Shown here in pieces: positions 27,769-37,075 of a stretch of DNA of 64,000 nt. The first letter of the stretch is position 1. Every line of letters starts with the position of its first letter. The translations under genes were made by a program, and so were the position numbers. The DNA comes from Cryobacterium inferilacus (GTDB taxonomy: Bacteria; Actinomycetota; Actinomycetes; Actinomycetales; Microbacteriaceae). The notes under the pieces were generated by a model, which was not told the origin of the DNA, did no database searches, and worked only from the letters and a program-made list of their open reading frames with translations. The stretch spans positions 186,001-250,000 of the forward strand of contig NZ_JAIEUL010000002.1 of NCBI RefSeq assembly GCF_019599185.1. Reading direction: 5' to 3'.

Positions 27769-28362
27769 TCAGCCCGCCGTGGCCAGACTGGGCCGACGGC
27801 CGCGCTTGGGCCGCTCCACGCTGAATTCCCGATGGAACACCGGGGAGTCCTCGCCGGCGGACGGCGAGCTGCTCGCCTGTAAGAGGGTGCCGACGGTGTC
27901 CAGCCAGCTGAGCGCGGCGTGGGCCTGGGCGGCGTCGGCGGCGGAGGCCAGCCTCAACTGGCCGCTGGGCAGCCCTGGGCCGGTGGTGGCCACCCGCGCC
28001 GCCCACGCCTCCCGGTAGCGGTGCACGATGCCGATCGCATCGATCTGGGGCAGGGATGAGGCGATCAGAACGCGGTCGAGCATCTCGTCCCAGTCGTCGC
28101 CGGTGGCGCTGTGCGTGCCGTGCAACCAGGTCACGGCCTCCGTATGGCCCAGATCGGTGAGCCGGTACAGCGGCAGGCCGTCCGACGTGCTTCCGGCCGA
28201 TTCGACGGCGCCCTGCACGACCAGGCGCTCGAGGGTGCTGTAAATCTGGCCGACGTTGACCCGCCGCCGGCCGGCCGTCCTGGCATCGAGCTCGCCGTGC
28301 AACTGAAAGCCGTAGGCGTCGCCCATGGTCAGGATCGCCAGGAGAGAATTGCGCACGGACAC
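27769..28362 (-). CDS. PadR-family transcriptional regulator
   Basis: Winged-helix repressor of 197 aa. The N-terminal domain is SVRNSLLAILTMGDAYGFQLHGELDARTAGRR followed by VNVGQIYSTLERLVVQGAVES (segments given as two), the PadR DNA-binding signature; the C-terminal half is helical and would dimerise, with a Ser/Pro-rich and basic tail. GTG at 28362 gives the usual MSVRNSLL start, with GGAGG four bases upstream; GTG at 28356 has better spacing and is possible. Directly upstream are three phased ATAT motifs suited to autoregulation. No exporter or phenolic-acid gene is adjacent, so the target is unknown. Confidence 0.88.
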   Translation of the reverse strand: MSVRNSLLAILTMGDAYGFQLHGELDARTAGRRRVNVGQIYSTLERLVVQGAVESAGSTSDGLPLYRLTDLGHTEAVTWLHGTHSATGDDWDEMLDRVLIASSLPQIDAIGIVHRYREAWAARVATTGPGLPSGQLRLASAADAAQAHAALSWLDTVGTLLQASSSPSAGEDSPVFHREFSVERPKRGRRPSLATAG

Positions 28363-28372
28363 GGGGCCTCCG

Positions 28373-28403
28373 ATATCGAAAAGATATACCGAATATACAT
28401 AAT
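28373..28403. promoter_or_regulatory. Candidate PadR operator with phased ATAT motifs
   Basis: Three ATAT blocks at 28373-28376, 28384-28387 and 28393-28396 (11 and 9 bp steps) in a highly GC-rich genome, including the palindromic core ATATACCGAATAT. The site overlaps the likely promoter of the padR gene, as for autoregulated PadR proteins. Confidence 0.45.
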
Positions 28404-28488
28404 CGGTGGCCGCATCACCAGTCGACCCCGGCACGCGAGCGTCACCCGGCGGGCGGGGGACATTGTGAATTATCGGCTCGGTGGGGCA

Positions 28489-28494
28489 TAATCT
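28489..28494 (+). promoter_or_regulatory. -10 candidate (TAATCT) for the DUF3145 gene
   Basis: TAATCT lies 106 bases before the DUF3145 start, giving a leader of roughly 100 bases in which I see no clear structure. A TTGTGA sits 20 bases further upstream, rather too far for a good -35. Confidence 0.35.
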
Positions 28495-28600
28495 GAGCTA
28501 ACAGCGCACCGTCGCCGGGTGTTCGCGGGTTTCGGGTTGTTGATGTTGAGAACGTTGGGGAAGACGCCTCTCAGACAGCAACCAGGGAACGGAGAACACG

Positions 28601-29122
28601 ATGACGGCACCCCCCACTCGTCTGCCACCGACAGCACGGGGAGTTTTGTATGTCCATTCGTCGCCGCGCGCCCTCTGCCCGCACGTCGAATGGGCGGCGA
28701 GCCGCACCCTGGGCGAACCCGTGAACTTCGACTGGAGCGAACAACCCGTGCTCGCGGGGGCCCAGAGGGCCGAGTTCTTCTGGGAAGGAGCAGAGGGCAC
28801 CGGCGCGGCGCTGTCGAGCGCGCTGCTGGGCTGGGACCACCTGCGCTTCGAGGTGACGGAGGATCCAGGTCCTGGGCGGGACGGCGGGCGCTGGCTGCAC
28901 ACGCCTGCCCTGGGCATTCATTTCGCGCAGACCGACACCGCGGGCAACATCGTCCTGCCCGAAGACCGGATCCGTGCGGCCATGGCCAGCGCGGGTGGGG
29001 ACACCGTGCACCTGCACCGCGAACTCCACAGGGCGCTCGGTGCGGACTGGGACGACGAACTGGACGTGTTTCGGCACGCCGGCGACTTCACCAGCGTCGT
29101 CTGGCTGCACAGGGTCGGCTGA
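28601..29122 (+). CDS. DUF3145 domain-containing protein
   Basis: Actinobacterial protein of 173 aa and unknown function, recognised by the N-terminal motif ARGVLYVHSSPRALCPHVEWA (given over residues 13-33) and a later WEGAEGTGAALSSALLGW region; the rest is rich in acidic and aromatic residues. It is soluble and cytosolic. GGAGAACACG before the ATG is a normal ribosome-binding site. The gene is convergent with fabF and commonly lies beside fatty-acid synthesis genes, so a link to that pathway is likely but unproven. Confidence 0.85.
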   Translation: MTAPPTRLPPTARGVLYVHSSPRALCPHVEWAASRTLGEPVNFDWSEQPVLAGAQRAEFFWEGAEGTGAALSSALLGWDHLRFEVTEDPGPGRDGGRWLHTPALGIHFAQTDTAGNIVLPEDRIRAAMASAGGDTVHLHRELHRALGADWDDELDVFRHAGDFTSVVWLHRVG

Positions 29123-29164
29123 CCGGTCCCTGACGGGGCCGGCCGGCCGACTCAGCCCCGCCGG

Positions 29165-30400
29165 CTACACCGAGCGGAAGGCCACGACGGCGTTGTGTCC
29201 GCCGAAGCCGAAGGAGTTGCTGATGGCCAACAGGTCTCCAGAGCCGAGGGCTCGAGGTGACGTGACGACATCCAGGGGAATCGCCGGGTCCTGTTCGGTC
29301 AGGTTGATCGTCGGCGGCAGCATCCGCTCCGACAGTGCCTTGACCGTGAACAGAGCCTCGATGGCTCCGGCGCCACCGAGCAGGTGGCCGGTGGAGGCCT
29401 TGGTCGCCGAGACAGGGATGCCGTCCAGCAGGTCGCCGAACACCCGACGCAGGGCGTTGTATTCGGCGATGTCGCCGACCGGGGTGCTGGTCGCGTGCGC
29501 GTTGATGTGCATGACGTCGGCCAGATCGGCACCGGCGTTGCTGATCGTCGCGATCATGGCCCTGGCGGCGGCGGACCCCTCGGGGTCGGGGGCGGTGATG
29601 TGGTACGCGTCGCTCGTGATCGACCCGCCGACCAGTTCGGCGTAGATGTGTGCTCCGCGGGCCAGGGCGTGTTCCTCGGTCTCGACGACGAGAGCGGCTG
29701 CGCCCTCACCGAGGACGAACCCGTCCCGGCTGATGTCATAGGGGCGGGAGGCTGTGGCGGGGTCGTCGTTGCGCTTGGAGAGCGCCTGCATGGCGGCGAA
29801 GGAGGCGATCGGGAGCGGGTGGATGGCCGCTTCGGACCCTCCGGCGATGACGACGTCGGCCAGGCCGGCCTGCAGGCGGTTGTACGCGTTCACGAGCGAC
29901 TCGGTGCTGGAGGCGCACGCCGACACGACGGTGGTGATGCCGGCACGGGCGTGCAGGTCCATGCCGATGGCGGCTCCAGGCCCGTTGGGCATGAGCATCG
30001 GCACGGTCATCGGCAGCACGCGGCGGGGTCCGCGTTCGCGCAGGGTGTCCCACGCGTCCAGCAGGGTCCACACTCCGCCGATACCGGTCGCCCAGTCAAC
30101 GGCGAGACGTTCTGGCTCGACCTCGGGCATGCCGGCGTCGGCCCAGGCCTCACGCCCAGCGATGAGGGCGAACTGGCTGGACGGGTCGAGGCGCTTCGTT
30201 TCCTGGCGGGCGAGAACGTCGACGGGACGAACGCGCGCCTGGGCCGCGAAGGTGATGGGGAGCTGCGTGCGCTCTACCCACTCATAGTCGAGAGAGGATG
30301 CGCCGGACTCGCCGGCGAGGAGGGCGTTCCAGGTGTCCGTGGCGGTCCCGCCGAGGGGGGACGTGGCACCCAGTCCGGTGACAACGATTTTTTTGGTCAT
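29165..30400 (-). CDS. fabF: 3-oxoacyl-[acyl-carrier-protein] synthase II
   Basis: Elongating condensing enzyme of type II fatty-acid synthesis, 411 aa. The start MTKKIVVTGLGATSPLGG is typical; active Cys lies in VVSACASSTESL, the two catalytic His in HINAHATSTPVGD and STGHLLGGAGA, and a final Gly loop is NSFGFGGHNAVVAF. It is last in the block fabD-fabH-acpP-fabF on the minus strand and starts 127 bases after acpP, beyond a hairpin that may adjust its expression relative to acyl carrier protein. Confidence 0.97.
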   Translation of the reverse strand: MTKKIVVTGLGATSPLGGTATDTWNALLAGESGASSLDYEWVERTQLPITFAAQARVRPVDVLARQETKRLDPSSQFALIAGREAWADAGMPEVEPERLAVDWATGIGGVWTLLDAWDTLRERGPRRVLPMTVPMLMPNGPGAAIGMDLHARAGITTVVSACASSTESLVNAYNRLQAGLADVVIAGGSEAAIHPLPIASFAAMQALSKRNDDPATASRPYDISRDGFVLGEGAAALVVETEEHALARGAHIYAELVGGSITSDAYHITAPDPEGSAAARAMIATISNAGADLADVMHINAHATSTPVGDIAEYNALRRVFGDLLDGIPVSATKASTGHLLGGAGAIEALFTVKALSERMLPPTINLTEQDPAIPLDVVTSPRALGSGDLLAISNSFGFGGHNAVVAFRSV

Positions 30401-30481
30401 AACAACGACTCTCCGTCAGAGCGTGCGCGAGTGGGTACGAGCGCGAAGCGAGGTGGATACCCCGGATGGAGCGTCCCTGGA

Positions 30482-30517
30482 GAACGGGCCGGCCGGCCTG
30501 CGCCGACCGGCCCGTTC
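30482..30517 (-). terminator. Hairpin between acpP and fabF
   Basis: An 11-bp perfect inverted repeat, 30482-30492 with 30507-30517, just after the acpP stop on the minus strand, without a T-run. It may be a partial terminator or RNA-processing site that keeps acpP mRNA more abundant than fabF. Confidence 0.45.
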
Positions 30518-30527
30518 GGGCGTGGAC

Positions 30528-30776
30528 CTAGTCCTGGGCCTTGACGATGAACTCGACGGCGTCGCCGACGGTCTTGAGGTTCTTGACCTCTTCGTCGGGG
30601 ATCTTGACGTCGAACTTTTCCTCAGCGTTGACGACGATGGTCATCATCGAGATGGAATCGATGTCCAGGTCGTCGGTGAACGACTTGTCCAGCTCAACCG
30701 TGTCGGTTGCGATGCCCGTCTCGTCGTTGATGAGTTCGGCCAGGCCGGCAAGAACTTCTTCGGTGGACAATGCCAT
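30528..30776 (-). CDS. acpP: Acyl carrier protein
   Basis: Small acidic four-helix protein of 82 aa that carries the growing fatty acyl chain on a phosphopantetheine arm. The attachment site is Ser in DDLDIDSISMM, followed by the acidic recognition helix; EDKF-like segment is replaced by VNAEEKFDVKIPDEEV. GGAGAAAC stands just before the ATG. It sits between fabH and fabF in the fatty-acid block, as in Streptomyces and other actinobacteria with a FasII system. Confidence 0.97.
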   Translation of the reverse strand: MALSTEEVLAGLAELINDETGIATDTVELDKSFTDDLDIDSISMMTIVVNAEEKFDVKIPDEEVKNLKTVGDAVEFIVKAQD

Positions 30777-30838
30777 GTTGTTTCTCCTTGGGGGGTGTCT
30801 CGTTTGACCGAGACTCAGTTTAGAGGGACGGGGGGATG

Positions 30839-31840
30839 CTACGGCAGCACAACTACTTGCGCGCCGTAAACCAGGCCGGCTCCGAAGCCGATCTGGAGGG
30901 CGAGGCCACCGCTGAGCTCGGGGTGTTCTTCGAGCAGGCGATGGGTGGCGAGGGGGATCGAGGCGGCCGAGGTGTTCCCGGTCGTGGCGATGTCGCGGGC
31001 GATGACAACAGACTCCGGCAGCTTGAGCTGCTTGGCGAACTCATCGACGATACGCATATTGGCCTGGTGGGGGATGAATGCGGCGAGCTGATCAGCGGTG
31101 ATCCCGGCAGCGGCCAGGGTCTGCTTGGCGATCTTCGCCATATCCCACACGGCCCAGCGGAACACGGTCTGACCCTCCTGACGGAGGGTGGGCCAGTCCT
31201 TGTCGCCCCTGCGGTACTCCTGCAGGGTCCCGTTCATGCCCACGGCATCTGCGCGGCCGTCCGAGCCCCACACCGAGGCGGAAATGCCCGGGTAGTCGCT
31301 CGGGCCGATGACGACGGCGCCGGCGCCGTCGCCGAGCAGGAACGAGATACTGCGATCGGCGGGGTCGACCAGGTCGGAGAGCTTCTCAGCACCGATGACC
31401 AAGGCGTAGTGGGCGGCGCCCGACCTGATCAGGGCATCCGCTTGGGCCACGCCGTAGGCGTAGCCGGCGCAGGCGGCATTGAGGTCGAAGGCTGCGGCCG
31501 GCACGGCGCCGATGCGTTCGGCGACGACGGCGGCCATCGACGGCGTCTGGCGGCCGTTGCTGATCGTGGCGATGATGATCGCGTCGATCTGGGACGCGTC
31601 GACGCCGCTCTTGACGATCGCTTCGAGGGCCGCGGTGGTGGCCAGGTCGACGGCTTCCACGTCCTGGCTGGCCCTGGTGCGGGTGATGATGCCCGTGCGC
31701 TGCTGGATCCACTCATCCGAGGAATCGATCGGCCCGACGAGGTCGTCGTTGGGAACGATGAGGTCCCCGCGGGCGGCGCCGACGGCGAGGATGCGGGTGT
31801 ACTGGGCACCCTGGGACTGCAGGAGGTGTGGCTGTGTCAT
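30839..31840 (-). CDS. fabH: 3-oxoacyl-[acyl-carrier-protein] synthase III
   Basis: Starts fatty-acid synthesis by condensing an acyl-CoA primer with malonyl-ACP. Active Cys in LNAACAGYAYGVAQA, His in AAFIPHQANMRIVDE and Asn in IATTGNTSAASIPL make the full triad. Also visible are SSDEWIQQRTGI and the loop GDGAGAVVIG. Length 333 aa is normal. In branched-chain-rich actinobacteria this enzyme prefers branched primers from leucine, valine and isoleucine; preference here is not readable. Starts 30 bases after fabD ends. Confidence 0.97.
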   Translation of the reverse strand: MTQPHLLQSQGAQYTRILAVGAARGDLIVPNDDLVGPIDSSDEWIQQRTGIITRTRASQDVEAVDLATTAALEAIVKSGVDASQIDAIIIATISNGRQTPSMAAVVAERIGAVPAAAFDLNAACAGYAYGVAQADALIRSGAAHYALVIGAEKLSDLVDPADRSISFLLGDGAGAVVIGPSDYPGISASVWGSDGRADAVGMNGTLQEYRRGDKDWPTLRQEGQTVFRWAVWDMAKIAKQTLAAAGITADQLAAFIPHQANMRIVDEFAKQLKLPESVVIARDIATTGNTSAASIPLATHRLLEEHPELSGGLALQIGFGAGLVYGAQVVVLP

Positions 31841-31870
31841 TCTTCTCTTCCGGTGGCGATTCTTGCTGAT

Positions 31871-32791
31871 TCAGGCCTGGTGGTCGATCAGATCGTACGC
31901 AGCGGGCAGGTCGTCCGGGGTCTTGATGGCCACGCTCGGGATGCCTCGAAGGGCTCGTTTGGCCAAACCGACCAGAGCGCCGGCGGGAGCGACCTCGATG
32001 ATTCCGGTCACTCCGGCGTCGGCGAAAGCCTGCATGCACAGGTCCCACCGTACCGGCGACGAGACCTGGCCGACGAGCAGGTCGACGAAAGCGGGCCCGT
32101 CGGAGACCAGGCTGCCGTCGGAATTGGTCCAGAGCGGCAGCGTCGGCGCGAGGGGAGTCAGTCGGCCGGCCACATCGGCCAGGTGCAGCACCGCCGGCTG
32201 CATGTAACGGGTGTGGAACGCTCCGGCGACCTGCAGGGGAACGACCCGGGATTTCGCCGGGGGATTCGCGGCGAGGGCGGCGAGGGCGCCGAGCTCGCCG
32301 GCCACCACGATCTGTCCGCCGCCGTTGAAGTTGGCCGGTTCCAGGTCGAGTTCGGCGAGCCTGGCGAGCAGCTCGGCCTCGTCACCGCCGAGTATGGCAC
32401 TCATGCCGGTGGGCACGAGAGCGGCGGCGGCCTTCATGGCCCGGCCTCGTTCTCCGACGAAGGTCATGGCGTCGGCAGTGCTGAGCACACCGGCTCCGGC
32501 GGCAGCCGTGATCTCACCTACCGAGTGCCCGGCGATGCCGCCGATCGCGTCGCGACGGCCGTCGGCGAAGAGGGCGTTCAGGGCGAGCAGTCCGGCCGCG
32601 ACGATGAGCGGCTGCGCGATCGCCGTGTCACGGATGGTGTCGGCGTCGCCGATGGTTCCCGCCGTGACCAGATCGGTCGACGCCTGCTCTGACATGCTGC
32701 GCAGCTGGTCGGCGTACACCGGGTTCTGCAGCCAGGGTTCGAGGAATCCGGGTGTTTGCGAACCCTGACCGGGACAGACGACAACAAGCAT
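31871..32791 (-). CDS. fabD: Malonyl-CoA:ACP transacylase
   Basis: Loads malonate on acyl carrier protein. Landmarks are VVVCPGQGSQTPGFL at the N-terminus, the active Ser in IAGHSVGEITAAAGAGVL, and the Gln and His of the fold around VAGAFHTRYMQPA. The 306-aa length is standard. The gene follows fasR by about 100 bases that contain a palindrome and a separate promoter, so it probably has its own start of transcription under control of the regulator upstream. GGGAGACTTAGGAA precedes the ATG. Confidence 0.96.
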   Translation of the reverse strand: MLVVVCPGQGSQTPGFLEPWLQNPVYADQLRSMSEQASTDLVTAGTIGDADTIRDTAIAQPLIVAAGLLALNALFADGRRDAIGGIAGHSVGEITAAAGAGVLSTADAMTFVGERGRAMKAAAALVPTGMSAILGGDEAELLARLAELDLEPANFNGGGQIVVAGELGALAALAANPPAKSRVVPLQVAGAFHTRYMQPAVLHLADVAGRLTPLAPTLPLWTNSDGSLVSDGPAFVDLLVGQVSSPVRWDLCMQAFADAGVTGIIEVAPAGALVGLAKRALRGIPSVAIKTPDDLPAAYDLIDHQA

Positions 32792-32832
32792 TTCCTAAGT
32801 CTCCCAACTTGACCCACACAAGGGGTGTGGAC

Positions 32833-32876
32833 AATCTACCGAGTATGCCGGAAACGTTTGTGCGAATGCGCAAACG
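32833..32876 (-). promoter_or_regulatory. fabD promoter with palindromic candidate operator
   Basis: A 22-base palindrome (32855-32876, nine paired bases each side around GAAT, one G-T mismatch) lies just upstream of TAGATT (32838-32833, minus strand), covering the -35 region of fabD. It is placed between fasR and the gene its homologues control, so it is a good candidate FasR operator. Confidence 0.5.
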
Positions 32877-32892
32877 CCGCGCCAGGGTGTGG

Positions 32893-34095
32893 TTACCGTC
32901 GCCGGCTGGAACCGTCGTGGTCGCTGATGGACCCGATGATCAGGGCCGCCTGGAGGATCAAAGCCTCCCTCGCACCGGTGGCGTCGTACCCGATCACCTC
33001 TGAGACCCGTTTGAGCCGGTATCGCACGGTGTTGGGATGCACGAACAGCTCCCTGGCCGTCGCCTCGAGGGAGCGGCCGTTGTCGAGGTAACACCAGAGT
33101 GTGGTGAGCAGCTCGGTGGAGTGGGCCTGCAACGGGCGGTAGATGCGGTGGATGAGGGTGGCGCGAGCGAGCGGGTCGCCGGCCAGGGCACGTTCAGGCA
33201 GCAGGTCGTCCGCCGACACGGGCCGGGGCGCGTTTCGCCAGGACCTGGCGACGGCGAAACCGGCCAGAGCGGCCTTGGCGCTCTTGGACGCGTCGACCAG
33301 GTTGGGCACCTCGTGGCCGAGCACCAGATGGCCGGGGCCGAAGCTGGGCTCCAACTGCAGGGCGATGTCCATGAAGCTGAGGGTCGTGGTGCCCGCGGCC
33401 TCGTCGGCCTCCGGCACGGTCGGATGCGCACGGCCGATCACCAGGACCAGCCGGTTGCCCTGCACGCCGATGAGCACGTCCGCGGTCATGTGCCTGGCGG
33501 ACCGGCGCAGCTGGTCGACGTCGAGCATCTTCGGGGTGGTACCGACGAGGACGCAGACCTCGCCATGGCCGTGCCACCCCAGGGCGGCGATGCGGCTGGG
33601 CAGTTCGTCGTCGTATTCGCCGCTGAGGATCGAATCGACCACGAGCGCTTCGAGCCTGGCGTCCCACAGGCCGCGCGCCTCTGCAGCCCTGGCGTAGACA
33701 TCCGCAGCGCCGAACGCGATCTCCCTGGAGTACAGCAGAATCGCTTCCCGCAGGGTCTCCGAGCCGTCCTTGACACGCTCCTCGACGACCTCGACGGTGA
33801 CTCGAATCAGTTGCAGCGTCTGCTGCAGGCTGACCGAGCGGAGAAGCTCGCGGGGAGCGGCGCCGAAGACGTCCGCGGCGATCCACGGGGTGGACCGGGG
33901 ATCGTCGTACCAGGAGATGAAGGACGTGATGCCGGCCTGAGCCACCAGGCCGACGGCGGACCGCCGCCCCGGTGGCATATCGCCGTACCAGGGCAGCGTG
34001 TCCTCGAGCCGTTTCAGCGTCGCCGTCGACAGCTCACCTGAAATTGTGCGCAACCAGGTGAGCGTCTGTTCCTTTGTCTTCGGCGACGCGGCCAC
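32893..34095 (-). CDS. fasR: PucR/CdaR-type regulator, probable fatty-acid synthesis regulator FasR
   Basis: A 400-aa regulator with an N-terminal unique domain, a GGDEF-like middle part (VCVLVGTTPKMLDVDQLRR ... LVLVIGRAHPT) and a C-terminal helix-turn-helix of the PucR type: NGRSLEATARELFVHPNT and VRYRLKRVSEVIG. Proteins of this layout directly upstream of fabD activate the fatty-acid genes in Streptomyces and are called FasR; position here is the same. The GTG start is eight bases after the aceE stop, so aceE transcription probably reads into it, linking acetyl-CoA supply with fatty-acid synthesis. Effector unknown from the sequence. Confidence 0.82.
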   Translation of the reverse strand: MAASPKTKEQTLTWLRTISGELSTATLKRLEDTLPWYGDMPPGRRSAVGLVAQAGITSFISWYDDPRSTPWIAADVFGAAPRELLRSVSLQQTLQLIRVTVEVVEERVKDGSETLREAILLYSREIAFGAADVYARAAEARGLWDARLEALVVDSILSGEYDDELPSRIAALGWHGHGEVCVLVGTTPKMLDVDQLRRSARHMTADVLIGVQGNRLVLVIGRAHPTVPEADEAAGTTTLSFMDIALQLEPSFGPGHLVLGHEVPNLVDASKSAKAALAGFAVARSWRNAPRPVSADDLLPERALAGDPLARATLIHRIYRPLQAHSTELLTTLWCYLDNGRSLEATARELFVHPNTVRYRLKRVSEVIGYDATGAREALILQAALIIGSISDHDGSSRRR

Positions 34096-34103
34096 GTTGT
34101 CGG

Positions 34104-36830
34104 TTAGCTCTCGCCACCGGCCGAGCCGGTGTTGCCGGCCAGCACATCGTGCAGCTTGTACTTGTCGATCGCCTGCTGGATCACGCTGCGGTCCAGTTCG
34201 CCGCTGTTGGCCAGCTGCTGCAGGGTGCGCACCACGATCGACGGGCTGTCGATCTTGAAGAACCGGCGTGCTGCCGGACGGGTGTCAGAGAAGCCGAAGT
34301 CATCGGCGCCGAGCGTCGCGAAGTCACCGGGCACAAACTGACGGATCTGGTCGGGCACGGCGTGCATGAAGTCGGACACGGCGACGAACGGGCCGGCGGT
34401 GTCTGCCAGCTTGTCGGTGACGTATGCGGTCTTCGGTTCTTCGTTCGGGAAGAGGAAGTTGTGCTCCTCGGCGGCCAAGCCGTCCCGGCGCAGTTCGGAC
34501 CACGAGGTGACCGACCAGACATCGGCGGAGACCCCCCAGTCGGCGGCGAGCAGGGCCTGGGCCTCGAGTGCCCACGGCACCGAAACGCCGGAGGCCAACA
34601 GCTGGGCCTTCGGCCCGTCCTGGCCGGACACCGATACCCGGTGGATGCCCCGGATGATGCCGTCGACGTCCACATCGGCCGGTTCGACGGGCTGGACCTG
34701 CGGCTCGTTGTACACGGTGATGTAGTACATCACGTTCGGGTCGGTGTGGTCTCCGCCGTACATCCGCTCGAGGCCGGAGCGCACGATGTGCCCGATCTCG
34801 TAACCGAATGCGGGGTCGTAGGACACGACAGCGGGGTTCGTCGATGCGAGCAGCGGCGAGTGACCGTCGGCGTGCTGCAGGCCTTCACCGGTGAGCGTGG
34901 TGCGGCCGGCCGTCGCGCCGATCATGAACCCGCGGGTCATCTGGTCGCCCGCGGCCCACATGGCGTCGCCGGTGCGCTGGAAACCGAACATGGAATAGAA
35001 CACGTACACCGGAATGAGCGGTTCGCCCTGGGTGGAGTACGACGTTCCCACGTTAGTGAAGGCCGCGAGTGCCCCGGCCTCGTTGATGCCGACGTGGATG
35101 ATCTGGCCCTGCGGGCTCTCCTTGTAGGCGAGCAGCTGCGCGTGGTCGACCGAGGTGTAGTGCTGGCCGTTGGGGTTGTAGATCTTCGCGTTCGGGAAGA
35201 ACGCGTCGATGCCGAAGGTGCGAGCCTCGTCGGGGATGATCGGCACGATGCGGTGACCGAAGTCCTTGGAGCGCAGCAGCTCCTTGAGCAGTCGGACGAA
35301 CGCCATCGTGGTGGCGATCTCCTGCGTGCCAGAACCCTTCTTCGTGACGGCGTAGGTGGAGTCGTCCGGCAGGTTGATCTGGGTGTACTTGGTGCGACGC
35401 TCCGGCAGGTACCCGCCAAGCGCGCGGCGGCGCTCGTGCATGTACTGGATGGCCTCGTCACCGTCGCCGGGGGTGTAGTACGGCGGCTGGTACGGGTTGG
35501 CCTCGAGCTGGGCATCCGTGATCGGCACGTGCATGCTGTCACGGAAGGTCTTGAGGTTGTCCAGAGTCATCTTCTTCATCTGGTGCGTGGCGTTGCGACC
35601 CTCGAAGCTCGGGCCGAGGCCGTAGCCCTTGACCGTCTTGGCCAGGATCACGGTCGGCTGGCCCTTGTGCTCCGAGGCGGCCTTGAACGCGGCGTAGACC
35701 TTGCGGTAATCGTGGCCACCGCGCTTGAGGTTCCACACCTCGTCGTCGGTGTAGCCCTCGACGAGCTTGAGCGCGCGGGGGTCGCGGCCGAAGAAGTTCT
35801 CGCGCACGTATGCGCCGCTCTCGGCCTTGTAGGTCTGGTAGTCGCCATCGGTGGTGACGTTCATCAGGTTGAGCAGCGCACCGTCGGTGTCGCGGGACAG
35901 CAGGTCGTCCCACTCGCGGCCCCAGACCACCTTGATGACGTTCCAGCCGGCGCCGCGGAAGAAGCTTTCCAGCTCCTGGATGATCTTGCCGTTACCGCGG
36001 ACGGGGCCGTCAAGACGCTGCAGGTTGCAGTTGACGATGAAGTTGAGGTTGTCCAGGCCCTCGTTTGCGGCGACCTGGAGCTGGCCGCGGCTCTCGACCT
36101 CGTCCATCTCGCCGTCGCCGAGGAACGCCCAGACCTGCTGGTCGCTGGCGTCCTTGATGCCTCGGTTGGTCAGGTAGCGGTTGAGCTGGGCCTGGTAGAT
36201 CGCGTTGATCGGGCCGAGGCCCATCGACACGGTCGGGAACTGCCAGAATTCCGGCATGAGGCGCGGGTGCGGGTAGGACGAGATGCCGTCGGGAGCGTGC
36301 GACTTCTCCTGGCGGAAGCCGTCGAGCTGGTTGGCGCTGAGGCGGCCCTCGAGGAAGGCGCGGGCGTAGGTTCCGGGGGAGGCGTGGCCCTGGATGAAGA
36401 TCTGGTCGCCGCCGCCGGGGTGATCCTGGCCGCGGAAGAAGTGGTTGAAGCCGATCTCGTAAAGGGCCGCGGAGGACGCGTACGTCGAGATGTGGCCACC
36501 GACGGCGATGCCGGGGCGCTGGGCGCGGTGCACGAGCACGGCGGCGTTCCAGCGGATCCAGGCGCGGTAGCGCCGTTCGATGTCTTCATCGCCGGGGAAC
36601 TCGGGCTCGTTGGTCGAGGCGATGGTGTTGATGTAGTCCGTGGTGGGCACCATCGGAACGTTGAGGTGCAGTTCCTTGGACCTCTTGAGCAGGCTCAACA
36701 TGATCTCGCGCGCACGGCCGGGGCCGTTCGCGGCGACGAGAGCGTCGAGGGATTGCGACCATTCGCTTGTCTCGTCCGGATCGGCGTCCGAGTTGTCCAT
36801 GGAGTACGGGTCCTGGTCGTTGACAGTCAC
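34104..36830 (-). CDS. aceE: Pyruvate dehydrogenase E1 component, homodimeric type
   Basis: Decarboxylates pyruvate with thiamine diphosphate and acetylates the lipoyl E2. The ThDP motif starts [17 protein letters not shown] and ends with NLNFIVNCN; other landmarks are [21 protein letters not shown] and [18 protein letters not shown] segment [15 protein letters not shown]. The 908-aa chain is the homodimeric AceE form used by actinobacteria. GTG at 36830 follows AGAGGTCGAG; the frame extends 33 residues further with no site. Partners E2 (60688-62136) and lpd (62205-63578) are encoded elsewhere in this window. Confidence 0.96.
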   Translation of the reverse strand: MTVNDQDPYSMDNSDADPDETSEWSQSLDALVAANGPGRAREIMLSLLKRSKELHLNVPMVPTTDYINTIASTNEPEFPGDEDIERRYRAWIRWNAAVLVHRAQRPGIAVGGHISTYASSAALYEIGFNHFFRGQDHPGGGDQIFIQGHASPGTYARAFLEGRLSANQLDGFRQEKSHAPDGISSYPHPRLMPEFWQFPTVSMGLGPINAIYQAQLNRYLTNRGIKDASDQQVWAFLGDGEMDEVESRGQLQVAANEGLDNLNFIVNCNLQRLDGPVRGNGKIIQELESFFRGAGWNVIKVVWGREWDDLLSRDTDGALLNLMNVTTDGDYQTYKAESGAYVRENFFGRDPRALKLVEGYTDDEVWNLKRGGHDYRKVYAAFKAASEHKGQPTVILAKTVKGYGLGPSFEGRNATHQMKKMTLDNLKTFRDSMHVPITDAQLEANPYQPPYYTPGDGDEAIQYMHERRRALGGYLPERRTKYTQINLPDDSTYAVTKKGSGTQEIATTMAFVRLLKELLRSKDFGHRIVPIIPDEARTFGIDAFFPNAKIYNPNGQHYTSVDHAQLLAYKESPQGQIIHVGINEAGALAAFTNVGTSYSTQGEPLIPVYVFYSMFGFQRTGDAMWAAGDQMTRGFMIGATAGRTTLTGEGLQHADGHSPLLASTNPAVVSYDPAFGYEIGHIVRSGLERMYGGDHTDPNVMYYITVYNEPQVQPVEPADVDVDGIIRGIHRVSVSGQDGPKAQLLASGVSVPWALEAQALLAADWGVSADVWSVTSWSELRRDGLAAEEHNFLFPNEEPKTAYVTDKLADTAGPFVAVSDFMHAVPDQIRQFVPGDFATLGADDFGFSDTRPAARRFFKIDSPSIVVRTLQQLANSGELDRSVIQQAIDKYKLHDVLAGNTGSAGGES

Positions 36831-37018
36831 ACTCGACCTCTTTCTGTAGGGCAGATCGTGCTGGGGGAAGATCATGCCTGGATTAGGCGTGCCGGAGAGA
36901 GCTCTGGTCGGGTCACGACCGAAAGGCACCCCGTCAGCCTAGTGATTCTTGCTGGGAAGCGCAGACGGCTGGCCGCCGGCCCGGCCTCGTCCGTGTTGGC
37001 GATGCCGAAACGGGAGAC

Positions 37019-37024
37019 TAGGCT
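37019..37024 (+). promoter_or_regulatory. -10 candidate (TAGGCT) for the peroxiredoxin gene
   Basis: TAGGCT in the 245-base gap between divergent aceE and the peroxiredoxin gene predicts a 45-base leader. The rest of the gap should hold the aceE promoter on the minus strand, which I could not place with confidence. Confidence 0.4.
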
Positions 37025-37075
37025 GCACTCTCGGATTCAGCCACCGTTTCCCGGTGGCCGGAAAGGACACCCACC

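Noticed and set aside
30836..32692. Long plus-strand frame over fabH and fabD
   Set aside because: Antisense to two enzymes with complete catalytic motifs; Gly/Asp-rich without any domain.
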